DNA of 64,000 nt from Toxorhynchites rutilus septentrionalis. Lineage: Eukaryota > Arthropoda > Insecta > Diptera > Culicidae. The notes below the pieces were generated by a model, which was given only the letters and a program-made list of their open reading frames with translations, did not search any database and had not been told where the DNA came from. This document shows positions 1 to 9,231 of this stretch, in pieces. The stretch covers positions 159,849,335-159,913,334 of the forward strand of contig NC_073745.1 of the NCBI RefSeq assembly GCF_029784135.1. Reading direction: 5' to 3'. Both the position numbers and the translations under genes were made by a program. Each line of letters starts with the position of its first letter. Within the stretch, counting starts at the first letter, position 1.

Positions 1-657
1 GCTAACTAGCGTTGTCCTTCCCTTTTTCTCAATATTTTTTTCTTTCCATTCGTTATTAATTCCACTGCGCTGATGTCCTCTTCGCAGGCATTTTGAATTT
101 ACCCGTCGAGACGTGAACCGATTAGGAATTGCCCTCCAACTTGACGCGCAACCCGTCACAGCCACCCTCGCGGGGTTTCTCACCTGTCGAGACGTGAACC
201 GATTAGGAAGCGCCCTCCAACTTGACGCGCGCCCCGTCACAGTCACCCTCGCAGGATTTCTCTTCCCAACGGAGCGCCGATTAGGCAGTGCCCTCCAACC
301 TGACGCGCACTCCGTCACAGCTACTCTCGTGGGGTATTCACCATTTTGATCGTGGCTTCATCCTTGATGCTCGTTCCTTCGAAATGTTCGCGGTGTTCCT
401 CCATCCAGGCCACGATCAGGCGTTGTCAGGCAGGCCTTTTGCTGTTCTCCGCGGCAGTATCCGTTTACCTGTCGAGACGTGCACCGATTAGGAAGCGCCC
501 TCCAACTTGACGCGCGCCCCGTCACAGTCACCCTCGCAGGATTTCTCTTCCCAGCGGAGAGCCGATTAGGTGGTGCCCTCCAACACAACGCGCACCCCGT
601 CACAGCTACTCTCGTGAGGTACCATCTCTTGCAACAGCCGTCGCCGTTGTTCACCTT
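1..657 (-). repeat. 3' UTR tandem repeats of an R1-clade LINE
   Basis: Five copies of a roughly 80-bp unit lie downstream (on the minus strand) of the LINE reading frame that ends at 658. The anchor 'gattagg' recurs at 120, 201, 279, 486 and 564, giving spacings of 81, 78, 207 and 78. Two unit flavours alternate: one starts 'gtcgagacgtg' (105, 186, 471), the other 'cggagngccgatta' (about 269 and 554), so 186-345 and 471-622 form matching pairs. A spacer of about 125 bp separates the pairs. The 3' end and poly(A) of the element lie beyond the left edge. Confidence 0.75.
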
Positions 658-1489
658 TCACCGTCGGACGTTGTCAGCACTTTGGTCAGCCCTCCACCTT
701 CGCTGCAGCTCCGACATGATTTGTGTGATTGCACTGCTCACGGCATTCCAGATCATCTCGTCGCGACACATCTCCTCCACAATATTCCCGACATGAAGTG
801 CAGGCAGCCCCTCGCGCCTTTCGGTGAACCTGGGACAGACAAAAACGACGTGCTCCGGTGTTTCCTCCATATCTCCACACTCCGGACAGAGGGGTGAAAC
901 TGCGTGCCCGAACCGGTGTAGATATTGCCTGAAACAGCCATGCCCAGACAGAAACTGCGTCAAGTAAAAGTTAACTTCACCGTGTTTCCTGTTCAACCAG
1001 GTCGAAAGTACCGGTATTAGCCTGTACGTCCATCTACCATTTTCTGCCGTATCCCATTCATACTGCCATTTATCCAACGACTCCGCTCTCATCAATTTCC
1101 GGATACCTCTGCTTTCCCGTCGCTTGTAGCACTCGCTATCTTCCGCCAGAGTGATGCAGATGGGAATCATTCCGGCGATTACACACACAGCTTCTGTCGA
1201 AATGGTCCTATAAGCACTTACGACTCGCATGGCCATGAGTCGGAATGTGCTGTTCAGCTTCCTCCGATTTCGGTGGGTTTCCAGAGCCGCCAACCAGGCA
1301 GGGCCACCATACCTCAGTATCGACGAAGATACACTTGCCAAGAGACGCCTCTTGCTGCTGCTTGGGCCAAAGCTATTTGGCATGATCCTCGCCACCACGT
1401 TGATGGCCTTTGACGCCTTCCCACATGCATAGTCGACGTGCTGGTTGAAGTTCAGCCGGTCGTCGATCATGACTCCGAGGTACTTCAGT
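658..1489 (-). pseudogene. R1-clade LINE, reverse transcriptase C-terminus (5'-truncated)
   Basis: This is the last 275 or so residues of the second ORF of an R1-clade non-LTR retrotransposon. The readable frame starts at the RT motif 'LKYLGVMIDDRLNFN', continues through the thumb region and ends with the C-terminal nucleic-acid-binding knuckle 'CPECGDMEETPEHVVFVC' (CX2CX8HX4C), usual for this clade. The RT palm with the catalytic FADD is absent, so the copy is dead. The open frame continues further upstream only because it crosses a (CA)n tract and unrelated DNA, which yields a meaningless His-Thr repeat, so I end the gene at the junction. A second copy of the same family, in the opposite orientation, runs off the right edge of the window. 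Confidence 0.85.
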
Positions 1490-1490
1490 G

Positions 1491-1525
<35 letters not shown>

Positions 1526-1529
1526 GATT
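1490..1529. repeat. (GT)n microsatellite at the LINE 5' junction
   Basis: An almost pure GT tract of about 38 bp directly abuts the truncated R1 coding sequence. On the element strand it reads (CA)n followed at once by the Leu-Lys-Tyr-Leu-Gly codons. Confidence 0.95.
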
Positions 1530-1544
1530 GTGACGCACTTAAAT

Positions 1545-2235
1545 ATACTACCACTACAGCAAATAAGTATCCCGATAAAAAGATCCTTCCTAGTTGTTTT
1601 GTAAGTGTTTCATGTTTTTTTTCAAGTGCGGCTAAACGAATGTCTATCACTGTATTATCAATGAAAAATTCTAAACAATCGGCTGATTTACATGGAAATC
1701 TTGCCCTTTCGACTAATAACCTGGAAAATTCGTGTTGGCATACTATTTACCAAATTCTGCTGAACGGATTTCTCGATATTTTTCCATGTTTTCAAAATTG
1801 CGACCGTGAGCTCTTCAATCGTGGTGTACCGTTTTCCCTCATGGTAGGTTCTGCATACAAGGTCACCCCTAAGATTTTCAACAGGATTTAACTCTGGAGG
1901 GCGAGCCGGCCAGTTAAAAAAATAAGTTTTTGTTCCTTAATCTATTGCTTAGGGTTCTTGCTGGTATTAATAGTAGCATTGTTTTGCTGGAATGTGAACT
2001 TTTTGTGACGATATCCACGCAAAAACGGTAGGAGAGAGAATTCCAGAACATGTATGTAATCCTTGAATGATGTGAAAGCTATCATGAGCTTTTCAGTTGC
2101 ACAGAATCCCGCCCAAACCATGCACGAGCCTCCGGCAAAATTTCTGGTTCAAAAATATCTTTGCTGATCTATTCGATTTTTTCGTTTCAGGCTGAATGGC
2201 TGGAAACGTTTACGCCATGGCAAAACTTTTTTCAA
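1545..2235 (-). pseudogene. Tc1-like transposase remnant
   Basis: Read on the minus strand, two frames give the catalytic half of a Tc1-like DDE transposase. The first (about 2140-1945) reads 'MVWAGFCATEKL', then 'FTFQQNNATINTSKN', the position of the second catalytic Asp, normally QQDNA, here Asn. After a stop and frameshift the next part (about 1915-1690) reads 'NWPARPPELNPVENL', which holds the third acidic residue, then a helical tail ending near 'RIFQVISRKGK'. The N-terminal DNA-binding part is not recognisable. The DNA near 1545-1580 ('gcaaataagtatccc') resembles a Tc1-type terminal sequence, so the element probably ends there. Dead copy: stop codon, frameshift and loss of the second Asp. 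Confidence 0.75.
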
Positions 2236-2253
2236 GCCCCTTCACTTCACCAA

Positions 2254-2430
2254 CTTTTTTTTATTAATCCGTTTATTTTTACAGGCTCAGTTACATAGGT
2301 TTGAAGGAGCCAAGCTTTTGACTATATTTTTACTAGAAAATATTAACATGTTTCCTTAATTCTATGGTTAATAAAATAGGAAACCGATACCTCGCAGTCG
2401 ACTCGAGTTTAGAAGGGTGACACATTTTTC
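2254..2430 (-). mobile_element. I-element-like LINE 3' UTR fragment
   Basis: The block starts with a poly(T) tract and contains 'aaaccgatacctcgcagtc' followed by 'gactcgag', which aligns with the 3' UTR of the better preserved I-type element at 5664-5700 ('gtaaccgattactcgcggt'). I read it as a 5'-truncated minus-strand insertion with only 3' UTR left. Diverged, so moderate confidence. Confidence 0.5.
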
Positions 2431-2466
2431 ATTAGGAAAAGGATTGGATGTAAGACGATTGTAACA

Positions 2467-2556
2467 ATGTTTACGCTCATACTAACATTTACATTCACAT
2501 TCCCATTCACACTCACACTTCTCTCTCTCTCTCCCTCTCTCCCTCTCTCTACTCTT
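2467..2556. repeat. Low-complexity 'ttyaca' and (CT)n tract
   Basis: A degenerate 'tttacattcacattcccatt' repeat passes into an almost pure CT run (2519-2552). It makes a spurious Leu/Ser/Thr-rich reading frame on the plus strand. Confidence 0.85.
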
Positions 2557-3003
2557 TCTGCTAGTATTTTTGTATTATTTATGCTTGCTCAGTTTTGCTC
2601 AAAATGCCGTCGAAACAAGAAACATTTGTACGATCTGCAGTGTACAGTATACAGTACAACATTTTAAAAGCGAAAATGTTGCAACTTCGACTGTTTACCA
2701 TATCCTAAGATCCTCAACAACTACTCACAAGCAAGATAATCGAAGGCTTCGTTCTCTTTCTCGATACACTGAACCAACGGGATGTCGCAAAACAGGTCAA
2801 CTGTTCTCACCAGTACATCTGCATAACATTGAAAAAAGTCAGAGTACCTGTCACGAAAGTCCAAATCAGGGCCGGTAGGAAAAATTTCTAGTGGTGCCCA
2901 TATGGCCTTCTGTAAACAGAAGGCTGACAATAAAATGTTCTTGTTTGGGTAATGAAGTTTTTCCACCCTAGTACGTTACTCGTTGCCATTTCCGAGAGAG
3001 GTG
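2557..3003. other. Unrecognised AT-rich sequence
   Basis: No coding frame, repeat or structural motif recognised. Confidence 0.5.
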
Positions 3004-3347
3004 CAATGGAACCCCGATTATCCGCAACCGGATAGTCCGCAGTGCGGATTATTCGCGACCTCGAGTTCAATACTAAATCTATAGACTTTCCTAGAATTTG
3101 CCAGTGAGTGATAGATTCATGCTCTTTTGTTTTGGGCATGGTTTACACATTATTTGACCATTGGTGCACACGATCTTATAGAAGGATAGTTTAATGATTT
3201 CTGAATTGATAAAATATAGTTTTCATGCTGAAATTGTCTTTTTTCCGTGTTTGCACTCCGTTTTTAGTCCATTTTTGCGTTATCTGCGATTTTCATTATA
3301 CACGGCAACCTTGCCCAACTATTTGGCGGATAATCAGGGTTCTACTG
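3004..3347. mobile_element. pogo/Tigger-like MITE
   Basis: Ends are inverted copies: 'caatggaaccccgattatcc' at the left and the complement of 'ggataatcagggttctactg' at the right. A right-hand TA (3348-3349) and a mutated left partner fit TA target duplications. The end sequence CAGTRGAACCCCGATTATCC is of the pogo/Tigger type. The 344-bp interior has no transposase frame, so the element is non-autonomous. Confidence 0.75.
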
Positions 3348-3419
3348 TATTTCTAAGCCATGGTTCAAACCCTCTGGTCTGGCTATCAATCATGATGTGT
3401 ACCAGAACGAATGTTTGAA

Positions 3420-3790
3420 CAAAATGTTGTTCCCGAGCAACAAAAACATCATGCAGATGAACATGCTGGATAAAGCGTCACCGCATTACGCCAAAGAACA
3501 CAATCGTTCCTGAATACCCATTCGATCTCGTTTGTGGCCAAAACCTCGACCCGAAAAATCCGCCCCAGTGTTGCCCAATCGAAGTTTTTTTAGGAATTTT
3601 GAGCTCCGTGGTGTACAAAAATATCTGGAGAGCCACGAATTGAAAATAGTTGGTTGGTAGAATCAGGAGATGCATTCGCAAAGCTGACATGAAGGCTGTA
3701 CAACGCTCCTGTTCCGACATCAAACGGAAGCTTCGACGAACGGACCGTTTTCAAATGTTTTTTGTATATGTAATTTCATAAAATAAATCT
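3420..3790 (+). pseudogene. DD37E Tc1/mariner transposase, C-terminal remnant
   Basis: Short pieces in several frames line up with the end of a mosquito DD37E-type transposase: 'DKASPHYAKEHN' (near the second Asp, usually PDLASCHYAK), then 'PPQCCPIEVF' (the PQLRPIE-type motif with the catalytic Glu), 'GRIRRCIRKADMKAVQR' and a basic end 'IKRKLRRTDRFQ'. Several frameshifts and stops separate them. The neighbourhood lacks the AAGGGTGTGTC ends of the 19048 and 31165 elements, so it is probably another, older subfamily. Confidence 0.6.
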
Positions 3791-3799
3791 TCTTCAAAT

Positions 3800-5200
3800 A
3801 TGGTTGTATTTTTTTGACAGCTTGAAAAATTCTAAAATTTTAGTTCTTGTGATATTTTTCATCATTGAGATGTCACAAATTTTCTTAAAGCTATGTGCTC
3901 ATCACATACTTCGCTGCTCTGTGAAGTCACGCTCTTGGAAGAATCACTATAAACAGTACTTGAGATGGACTAGAAAACCTACAGCATGAACATCAAAAGA
4001 TACGGTAAATTTAATACCAGCTTAAATTTATTAGACAATAAAATTTCATTTATACTCATTCGGCGGACGTTGTCACGGGCAAAAGATCAATGCATAAGAG
4101 AAAATATCGTCTGGTCATGTCTGCTGAAGCTCGTAGCAGTGGGGTGAAAATTGATTCATCTTTGATCCGTTGGGAATCAATCTGTTCCACACTCCCAGCT
4201 TGAACATTCATAGATAAAGTCAACATAATGATGTGGTCTCGAAAGCTCGTTACTGTAATTACTCACATAACTTCTGCTAATTCCTTCCAGTGGTGACGTA
4301 AACTTGCCACCTTATTTTGGATTATTTTCACGTCGGCATATTCATGCAGCTCTGTCAAGCCCGGATACTGCGTAAAGACTACGCACAGGCAAATGGAGCC
4401 GTCAAGCAGCAAAAAGTGATAAATTATTTTACATAGCTAATCGGTTGTGACCAAAGGGAACATTATTCTCCGCGGTTTAGAAACAAAGGTGCGCTAATCG
4501 TTTACCTCCCTATTATTCTTACATTGCGGCGGTGGAAAGAGGGGTAGACAAACATGACATTATAACATTATAAGCTTCCCGATTTACTGCGCCTTCCGGA
4601 GAGACATTTTCTAAATTTATACTCTACGCGTGTCATAAATTACGACCATCGTTCGGGGAGATGCTTCTTTCCTACTTTGGCACCATTGGAAGCAATTTGC
4701 TTCGAGAACAGCTTCAAGCTTTTAGCTGACTGAATTGAGAATGTGTTTAACTTGGTGACACAGGGAAGTATTTCCCACGGCATGACAAAACCGCCCAGTA
4801 TAATGTTAAATTATTGAAATAATTCATGATTCATATGTGTTTGCAATTTTTTGCGCGTCATTAAAAACCTACAACTCAAAATAAGTATCCTTTGTTACTT
4901 TTGAAATGGTGGTTTCACACAATTTCCCTTTGATTTTACATTTGAACGATTTATATTATTTTTACTTCGGGGGATTATTTTTTCTGATCGGTAATCAATA
5001 TAATGTTCGATGCATATTCGCGCGGATTTTTAGAAGAAGCTCTAATCTACTGTGCAAACCAAGCAAACCTGAGCTTATTTTTAGCTAAGTCTTCTGTACC
5101 AAACATAAACTCTCTCGGGCTGTATGTTTCAGGTTGAAACATTCCTAGTGCCGTTTTTTCGTGAAAATGTTGTTTCATAAGACATCTTAATGCCAAATGT
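3800..5200. other. Unrecognised AT-rich sequence
   Basis: No feature supported. Short open frames at 3804-3989 and 4906-5088 have no recognisable similarity and AT-driven composition. Confidence 0.5.
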
Positions 5201-5228
5201 CGTCGAGATCGACTGTCATCTATTTTTT

Positions 5229-5244
5229 GACGTAGGACTACGTC
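5229..5244. repeat. Recurrent 'gacgtaggactacgtc' motif
   Basis: A nearly self-complementary 16-mer seen in related forms across the window, for example at 8799-8810, 20761-20772, 24881-24890, 34873-34884, 51851-51863 and 51904-51916. Around 5229 it is followed by 'tttcatttctataccggggt', similar to the sequence after the copies near 51860. It probably marks the ends of one or more MITE families. Confidence 0.6.
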
Positions 5245-5470
5245 TTTCATTTCTATACCGGGGTGTAAAATCAAAATTTCGAAAACGAAAGCGTTACGCC
5301 AGAGACCGAGATTTTGAACGTTAATAGCTCTTAAACAACTGAACGAAATGGTATGATAAACACTTCATTCGAAAGATAAAATGTCTACGCGTCATATACT
5401 TGTTACTTTTTCATCCAAAAACTTGTTTCAATAGTCTTAAAATTGCTTTCAAAACAGGCTATTGAAATCA

Positions 5471-5516
5471 CCAATCGGTATATAAGCGAGCGCCGCTCGT
5501 AAACCCACTCAGTTAT
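5471..5516 (+). promoter_or_regulatory. TATA plus initiator core promoter
   Basis: A CCAAT at 5471-5475, a TATATAA box at 5479-5485 and an arthropod-type initiator TCAGTT at 5509-5514 sit in register; the initiator A at 5511 is 32 bp from the start of the TATA box, the canonical distance. The predicted transcript would run about 35 nt and then enter the I-type LINE at 5545-7417 in antisense. The histone H3 tail on the far side of the LINE suggests a former histone promoter, but this is inference. Confidence 0.5.
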
Positions 5517-5544
5517 GATTGAACAGCGATTGGAGCATGTTGTC

Positions 5545-7417
5545 GCTGTTTTTTTTTTTTTTTATCCAAAATATATATTTTTATTAAGGCTCATATGGCG
5601 TCAACCTGACGGGGCCGGGAGTTCAATATTTCGACAATGTTTGCCTTATAACTATGTTAGTAATATGTAACCGATTACTCGCGGTTGGCTCGAGGTTAGT
5701 ATTACAAGTGTTTTCGTAATTGTGATGTTGCTGTCTTCAATGATCTGTACCTGTGCCCGACACGGGATACTTCCTATTGGGATGCAGCTGACCATTAATC
5801 AGCAACGCCCCCCTAGTCTGTACCCCATATCTAGCGTGGTGCGTCTTTTTCGACTCGAGGAATCCAGGATAGAATGCTGGATGCTGGACTAGCCGGCGCA
5901 ATCATCAGCTCGTGTAGAGTTGTCATGAGCGGTACAACCTTTGGCTTTTGTTGAATCATCAGTGGACTGCACAACCTTTGGCCCGTGTATCTGTAAAGAG
6001 TGTGTGTATGTATTGCCGCGACTAAGTAAAATTTTATAGATCGAATAGGAGGGATACGAAACAGGGACACAACGAAGGAAAAATCATTAAACGTTGACAT
6101 CGGCGTTCCTGAGGAACAGGTATAGATGAAGCAGAAGATCAGGATCCCGGCTACCTAAGATATCCCGGACGGGGATATCCGATTGTCTGCCTTTTGCTCT
6201 CAGTGCTCTAGAGAGCTGAGAACGAGCAGCATGGAACCGGATACACGACCAGACAACATGCTCGATGTCGTGGTAGCCATCGCCACAATCACAAAGATTG
6301 TTTGCTGCGAGCCCAATGCGATAGAGATGCGCGTTTAGGTTGTAGTGATTGGACATAAGCCGAGATATCACGCGAATGAAATCACGACCGACATTCAATC
6401 CCTTAAACCAAGCTTTCGTCGAAACCTTAGGGATAATCGTGTGTAACCAACGACCGAACTCATCTTCACTCCACATGCGCTGCCAACTAACGAGTGTGTC
6501 CTGACGAGGAATGTGAAAAAATTCGTTATAAGTAATTTGCCTTTCAAAAAGTGTGCCTTCTGAAGCGCCCACCTTAGCTAGCGAGTCCGCTTTCTCATTC
6601 CCCGGAATCGAGCAATGAGAGGGAACCCATGCTAAGGTAATCTTGAATAATTTTTCGACCAAAACACTCAATAGTTGTCTTATTCTTGTTAGGAAATAAG
6701 ATGAGCGTTTATCAACTTTCATTGAGCGGATTGCCTCTATTGAACTGAGACTGTCTGAAAAAATAAAATAGTGGTCGATGGGCAATGTTCCAATGATCCC
6801 TAATGCGTAATATATCGCACCCAGTTCAGCGACATACACGGAACAAGGATCTTTGAGTTTGAAAGAGGCACTGGAATTTTCATTGAAGATGCCGAAGCCA
6901 GTGGACCCGTTTATGCATGAACCGTCAGTAAAGAACATTTTATCAGATCTAACTTTCCCATATTCTGCCGAAAATATCTCCGGAATGTAATCGGAGCGTA
7001 GATGATCTGGGATTCCATGGATCTTTTGTCGCATGGACAGATCAAAATTGACAGAGGAATTGCAAAAGTATGGGAAGCAAACTTGGTTGGAGATGCCCGG
7101 TGAAGGGTGCACTTCATGGGTAAGGTACTCATGGTATAGAGACATAAAACTTGACTGAGGAGTCAGTTGGAGTAGATTTTCGAAGTTATCAATCACCAAT
7201 GGATTCATGATCTTGCAACGGATGAGAAATCTGTAGGATAATTCTGTGAACCGAAGAGTAAGCGGGGGTACTCCTGCCAAAACTTCGAGACTCATCGTAT
7301 GTGTCGAATGCAAACACCCCATGGCTATACGCAAGCAACGATATTGTATTCTCTCCAGCTTGAGAATATGAATCCTGGCAGCTGATCGGAAGCAAAAACT
7401 GCCATATTCGCAAAACG
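5545..7417 (-). mobile_element. I-clade LINE, 5'-truncated, with RNase H and 3' UTR
   Basis: The poly(T) at about 5550-5563 is the poly(A) tail of a minus-strand insertion. The 3' UTR runs from about 5564 to 6086 and carries the block 'tatggcgtcaacctgacggg', which recurs at 24293-24320. The coding part is 6087-7417. At the right the element is fused directly to histone H3 sequence at 7418 with no clear target duplication, as expected for a 5'-truncated insertion accompanied by a deletion. Confidence 0.8.
6087..7417 (-). CDS. I-clade LINE ORF2 C-terminus: RT tail, RNase H, zinc knuckle
   Basis: About 440 residues are open. The frame begins 'YGSFCFRSAARIHILKLERI', the RT thumb/tail, and passes into 'SLEVLAGVPPLTLRF'. 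A type I RNase H domain follows with all four acidic positions visible: FTDGS, AELGAI, FSDSLSS and GNEKADSLAK, and the 'WVPSHCSIPGNEKAD' signature. The end carries a cysteine knuckle 'CDCGDGYHDIEHVVWSC'. The RNase H would remove the RNA template during target-primed reverse transcription. The RT palm and endonuclease are missing because of 5' truncation, so the copy cannot move, although this part of the frame is undamaged and therefore relatively young. The listed Met near 7334 is internal; the frame is open to the junction at 7417. Confidence 0.85.
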
Positions 7418-7520
7418 CGTCACATCATGTCCAAGGACATTCAGCTGGCCCGTTGAAACCAAGGAGAGGGTGCTATATTAGCTTAGCATATAATCAACGG
7501 CCCTTTTCGAGGCTCCAAAT
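7418..7520 (+). pseudogene. Histone H3 C-terminus with degenerate 3' stem-loop
   Basis: From 'atgtccaaggacattcagct' the codons give M-S-K-D-I-Q-L-A-R, the end of histone H3 (normally M-P-K-D-I-Q-L-A-R). The next eight codons align one for one with the H3 end: Arg to stop, Ile to Asn, Arg to Gln, then Gly, Glu, Arg to Gly, Ala, and the stop replaced. About 25 nt later 'ggcccttttcgaggctcc' (7499-7516) is a damaged copy of the histone mRNA 3' stem-loop (GGCCCTTTTCAGGGCC), followed by an A-rich stretch as usual. Having codon alignment, spacing and stem-loop together makes chance unlikely. The body of the gene is missing and replaced by the LINE at 5545-7417. Confidence 0.75.
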
Positions 7521-7619
7521 TTGATGGATTAGAGTTCAGAAAAGTTTTTGCAGGCCAAACTGAAACGAGAATTTTCGTTTGGATGCCATACAGCATCGAG
7601 AAAAATCCGGAAAGATCTA

Positions 7620-7862
7620 ATCGTTGCTGAAAAATAATCTGCCAGTTCTCTGGGAATTGAAAAATACATCCATGCGAAAGAGTTTATTTTAATGTTTTCT
7701 AATCATATAACACAGCGACCAAATACATTTGATTTCGTAATTTTCCAATCAAGTGTAATTAGCTGGAAAGCTTCTGAGGATTATTCTTTCCCATCAGTAG
7801 GATATTTTCGTATCCAATATTGTATGCGCGCGCAACGGAAAATGTTTCGTATCGCGAAAATT
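7620..7862. repeat. Direct repeat, copy 1 (partner 8480-8692)
   Basis: Starts 'cgttgctgaaaaataatctg' and stays alignable with 8480-8692 for over 200 bp, including 'gtttattttaatgttttcta' and 'ggaaagcttct'. No coding frame or inverted ends seen. It lies about 100 bp after the histone stem-loop, so it may be histone-cluster spacer. Confidence 0.7.
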
Positions 7863-8040
7863 ATATAATTTTCAATCGATTATTGCTCAGTCGCCGAAAT
7901 GGTTCATACTCAGAGAGTTCATTCGCCTCTAGTTTGCCTTCCAAATTGCCATCGTAAACCACACCTTCTCTCGATTCAATCACGCACGAAAAGCATACTT
8001 AAATGATATTCTGGTGGTGAAACCCATTAATTTTTCGTGA
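7863..8040. other. Unrecognised spacer
   Basis: No motif recognised. Confidence 0.4.
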
Positions 8041-8193
8041 GGCGTCGTGCACAAATTACGTAACGCGATAAGAGGGGAGGGGGTAGATGTTGCGTTACTT
8101 TCTGTTTATTAGAGATAGGAAAGTGCGTTACGAAAGGGGGGGAGGGGGTTCAAAATCCGGATTTTTAGCGTTACGTAATTTGTACACGACGCC
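8041..8193. mobile_element. 153-bp MITE with 25-bp inverted ends
   Basis: The left end 'ggcgtcgtgcacaaatta' is mirrored at the right end by 'taatttgtacacgacgcc'; the 25-bp ends (8041-8065, 8169-8193) differ at one position. The interior is G-rich with repeated 'gcgttac'. No frame. A single matching end occurs at 60596. The target duplication is not clear from the flanks, so the superfamily is unassigned. Confidence 0.8.
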
Positions 8194-8479
8194 TGAGGAC
8201 ATCGTCAAGACAACATCGTTACTGAACGAGCTGAACGGCGAGGGATCGAGGGATTCATTACCTAGCCTGACCTGACCTGAAATGAAATCAGTTTGTTTTA
8301 ACTGTGAGGGAGCGCAGAAAAGCCGATCGATCAGAAGGAGAAGAGAAGGTGACCAAGAGAGTATCAGCATCGAAATACGGTTCCTCAGGAAGACATCGAA
8401 GCAGCCGCCACACACACACACATACACGCGCGCAACTCTTTTCGTTTCGGTTATCGAGAAGAAACCTGGAAAGAAGTGA
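8194..8479. other. Unrecognised spacer with a short (CA)n tract
   Basis: Contains a CA run at 8411-8428. Short open frames on both strands overlap it and are not credible genes. Confidence 0.5.
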
Positions 8480-8692
8480 TCGTTGCTGAAAAATAATCTG
8501 CCAGTTCCCCTTGGAATTGAAAATTACATTCAAGCGAGTTTATTTTAATGTTTTCTATCCATATAATACTACGACCACATACATTTGGTTTTGTGATTTG
8601 TCAATCAAGTGCAGTTAGCAGGAAAGCTTCTAAAGATTATTCTTCAGAACAAGGTTTTTTGTATCCAATATTGGATGCATAAAACCTTGAGC
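8480..8692. repeat. Direct repeat, copy 2 (partner 7620-7862)
   Basis: Same unit as at 7620, in the same orientation, about 860 bp away; divergence and small indels show it is not recent. Confidence 0.7.
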
Positions 8693-8798
8693 CTCCAACG
8701 TAACGCTCTTGTTTTTGAAGTCACCCAAATATTTATTTATTTATTCATTCAGGATGGATTTAGATTCAACTTCAAACAAATGATCTCTAAATCAACGA

Positions 8799-8840
8799 TA
8801 GTCCTACGTCACCCTTGCGGTTATACCATAGATATAACCC
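8799..8840. repeat. Dispersed 'tagtcctacgtc...ggttata' MITE end
   Basis: The sequence 'tagtcctacgtcacccttgc' plus 'ggttataccatagatataac' resembles the complement of 17340-17375 and the blocks at 20761 and 34840-34884. This is probably the end of a MITE family; no partner end was located here. Confidence 0.45.
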
Positions 8841-8978
8841 ACTTCCTGTTTTTTTTTTTCAAAAATCACTTTCTGGGACATTGGGAGGATTTTTTCATTG
8901 GCACCCTAAACCATACGTTCTGCCTCGTATTTCGAAAAAACGACGTGAGATATAGCGCGTTTAGATAATGCTTGGTGT

Positions 8979-9195
8979 GCTCTTGTGGCCGAATTGTTAG
9001 CGTTACACCTAACATACGGGGGTTCGGATTCGATTCCCGTTCTGGGCGGGGGAATTTTTCGTCAAGGAAATTTCCTCCGACTTGCACTGTGATCACGCGT
9101 TCACCAAAGCTTGCCACTCAGAATGCATTCAAGGCGTTATTTGGCATAGAAATCTCAACTAAGTACTAGTAAAAATGACACAAGCAATACTAATG
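8979..9195 (+). mobile_element. tRNA-headed SINE, Feilai-like
   Basis: A tRNA-like head 'gtggccgaattgttagcg' (A-box region) is followed by the B box 'ggattcgattcccg'. The body continues 'cctccgacttgcactgtg' and 'cttgccactcagaatgcatt', the same as the SINE at 62000-62271 on the other strand. The head implies RNA polymerase III transcription. The 3' tail is shortened after 'caatactaatg'. I match it to Feilai of Aedes from memory, so the family name is tentative while the SINE call is firm. Confidence 0.8.
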
Positions 9196-9231
9196 TAAAA
9201 AAATTGACAGCTCTATCAGTCGAACTCTAAC

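Noticed and set aside
1445..1891. 148-codon plus frame through (GT)n
   Set aside because: Crosses the microsatellite and the antisense strand of the Tc1-like transposase.
8282..8533. Overlapping short frames around the (CA)n tract
   Set aside because: Open on both strands only because of low complexity; no family recognised.
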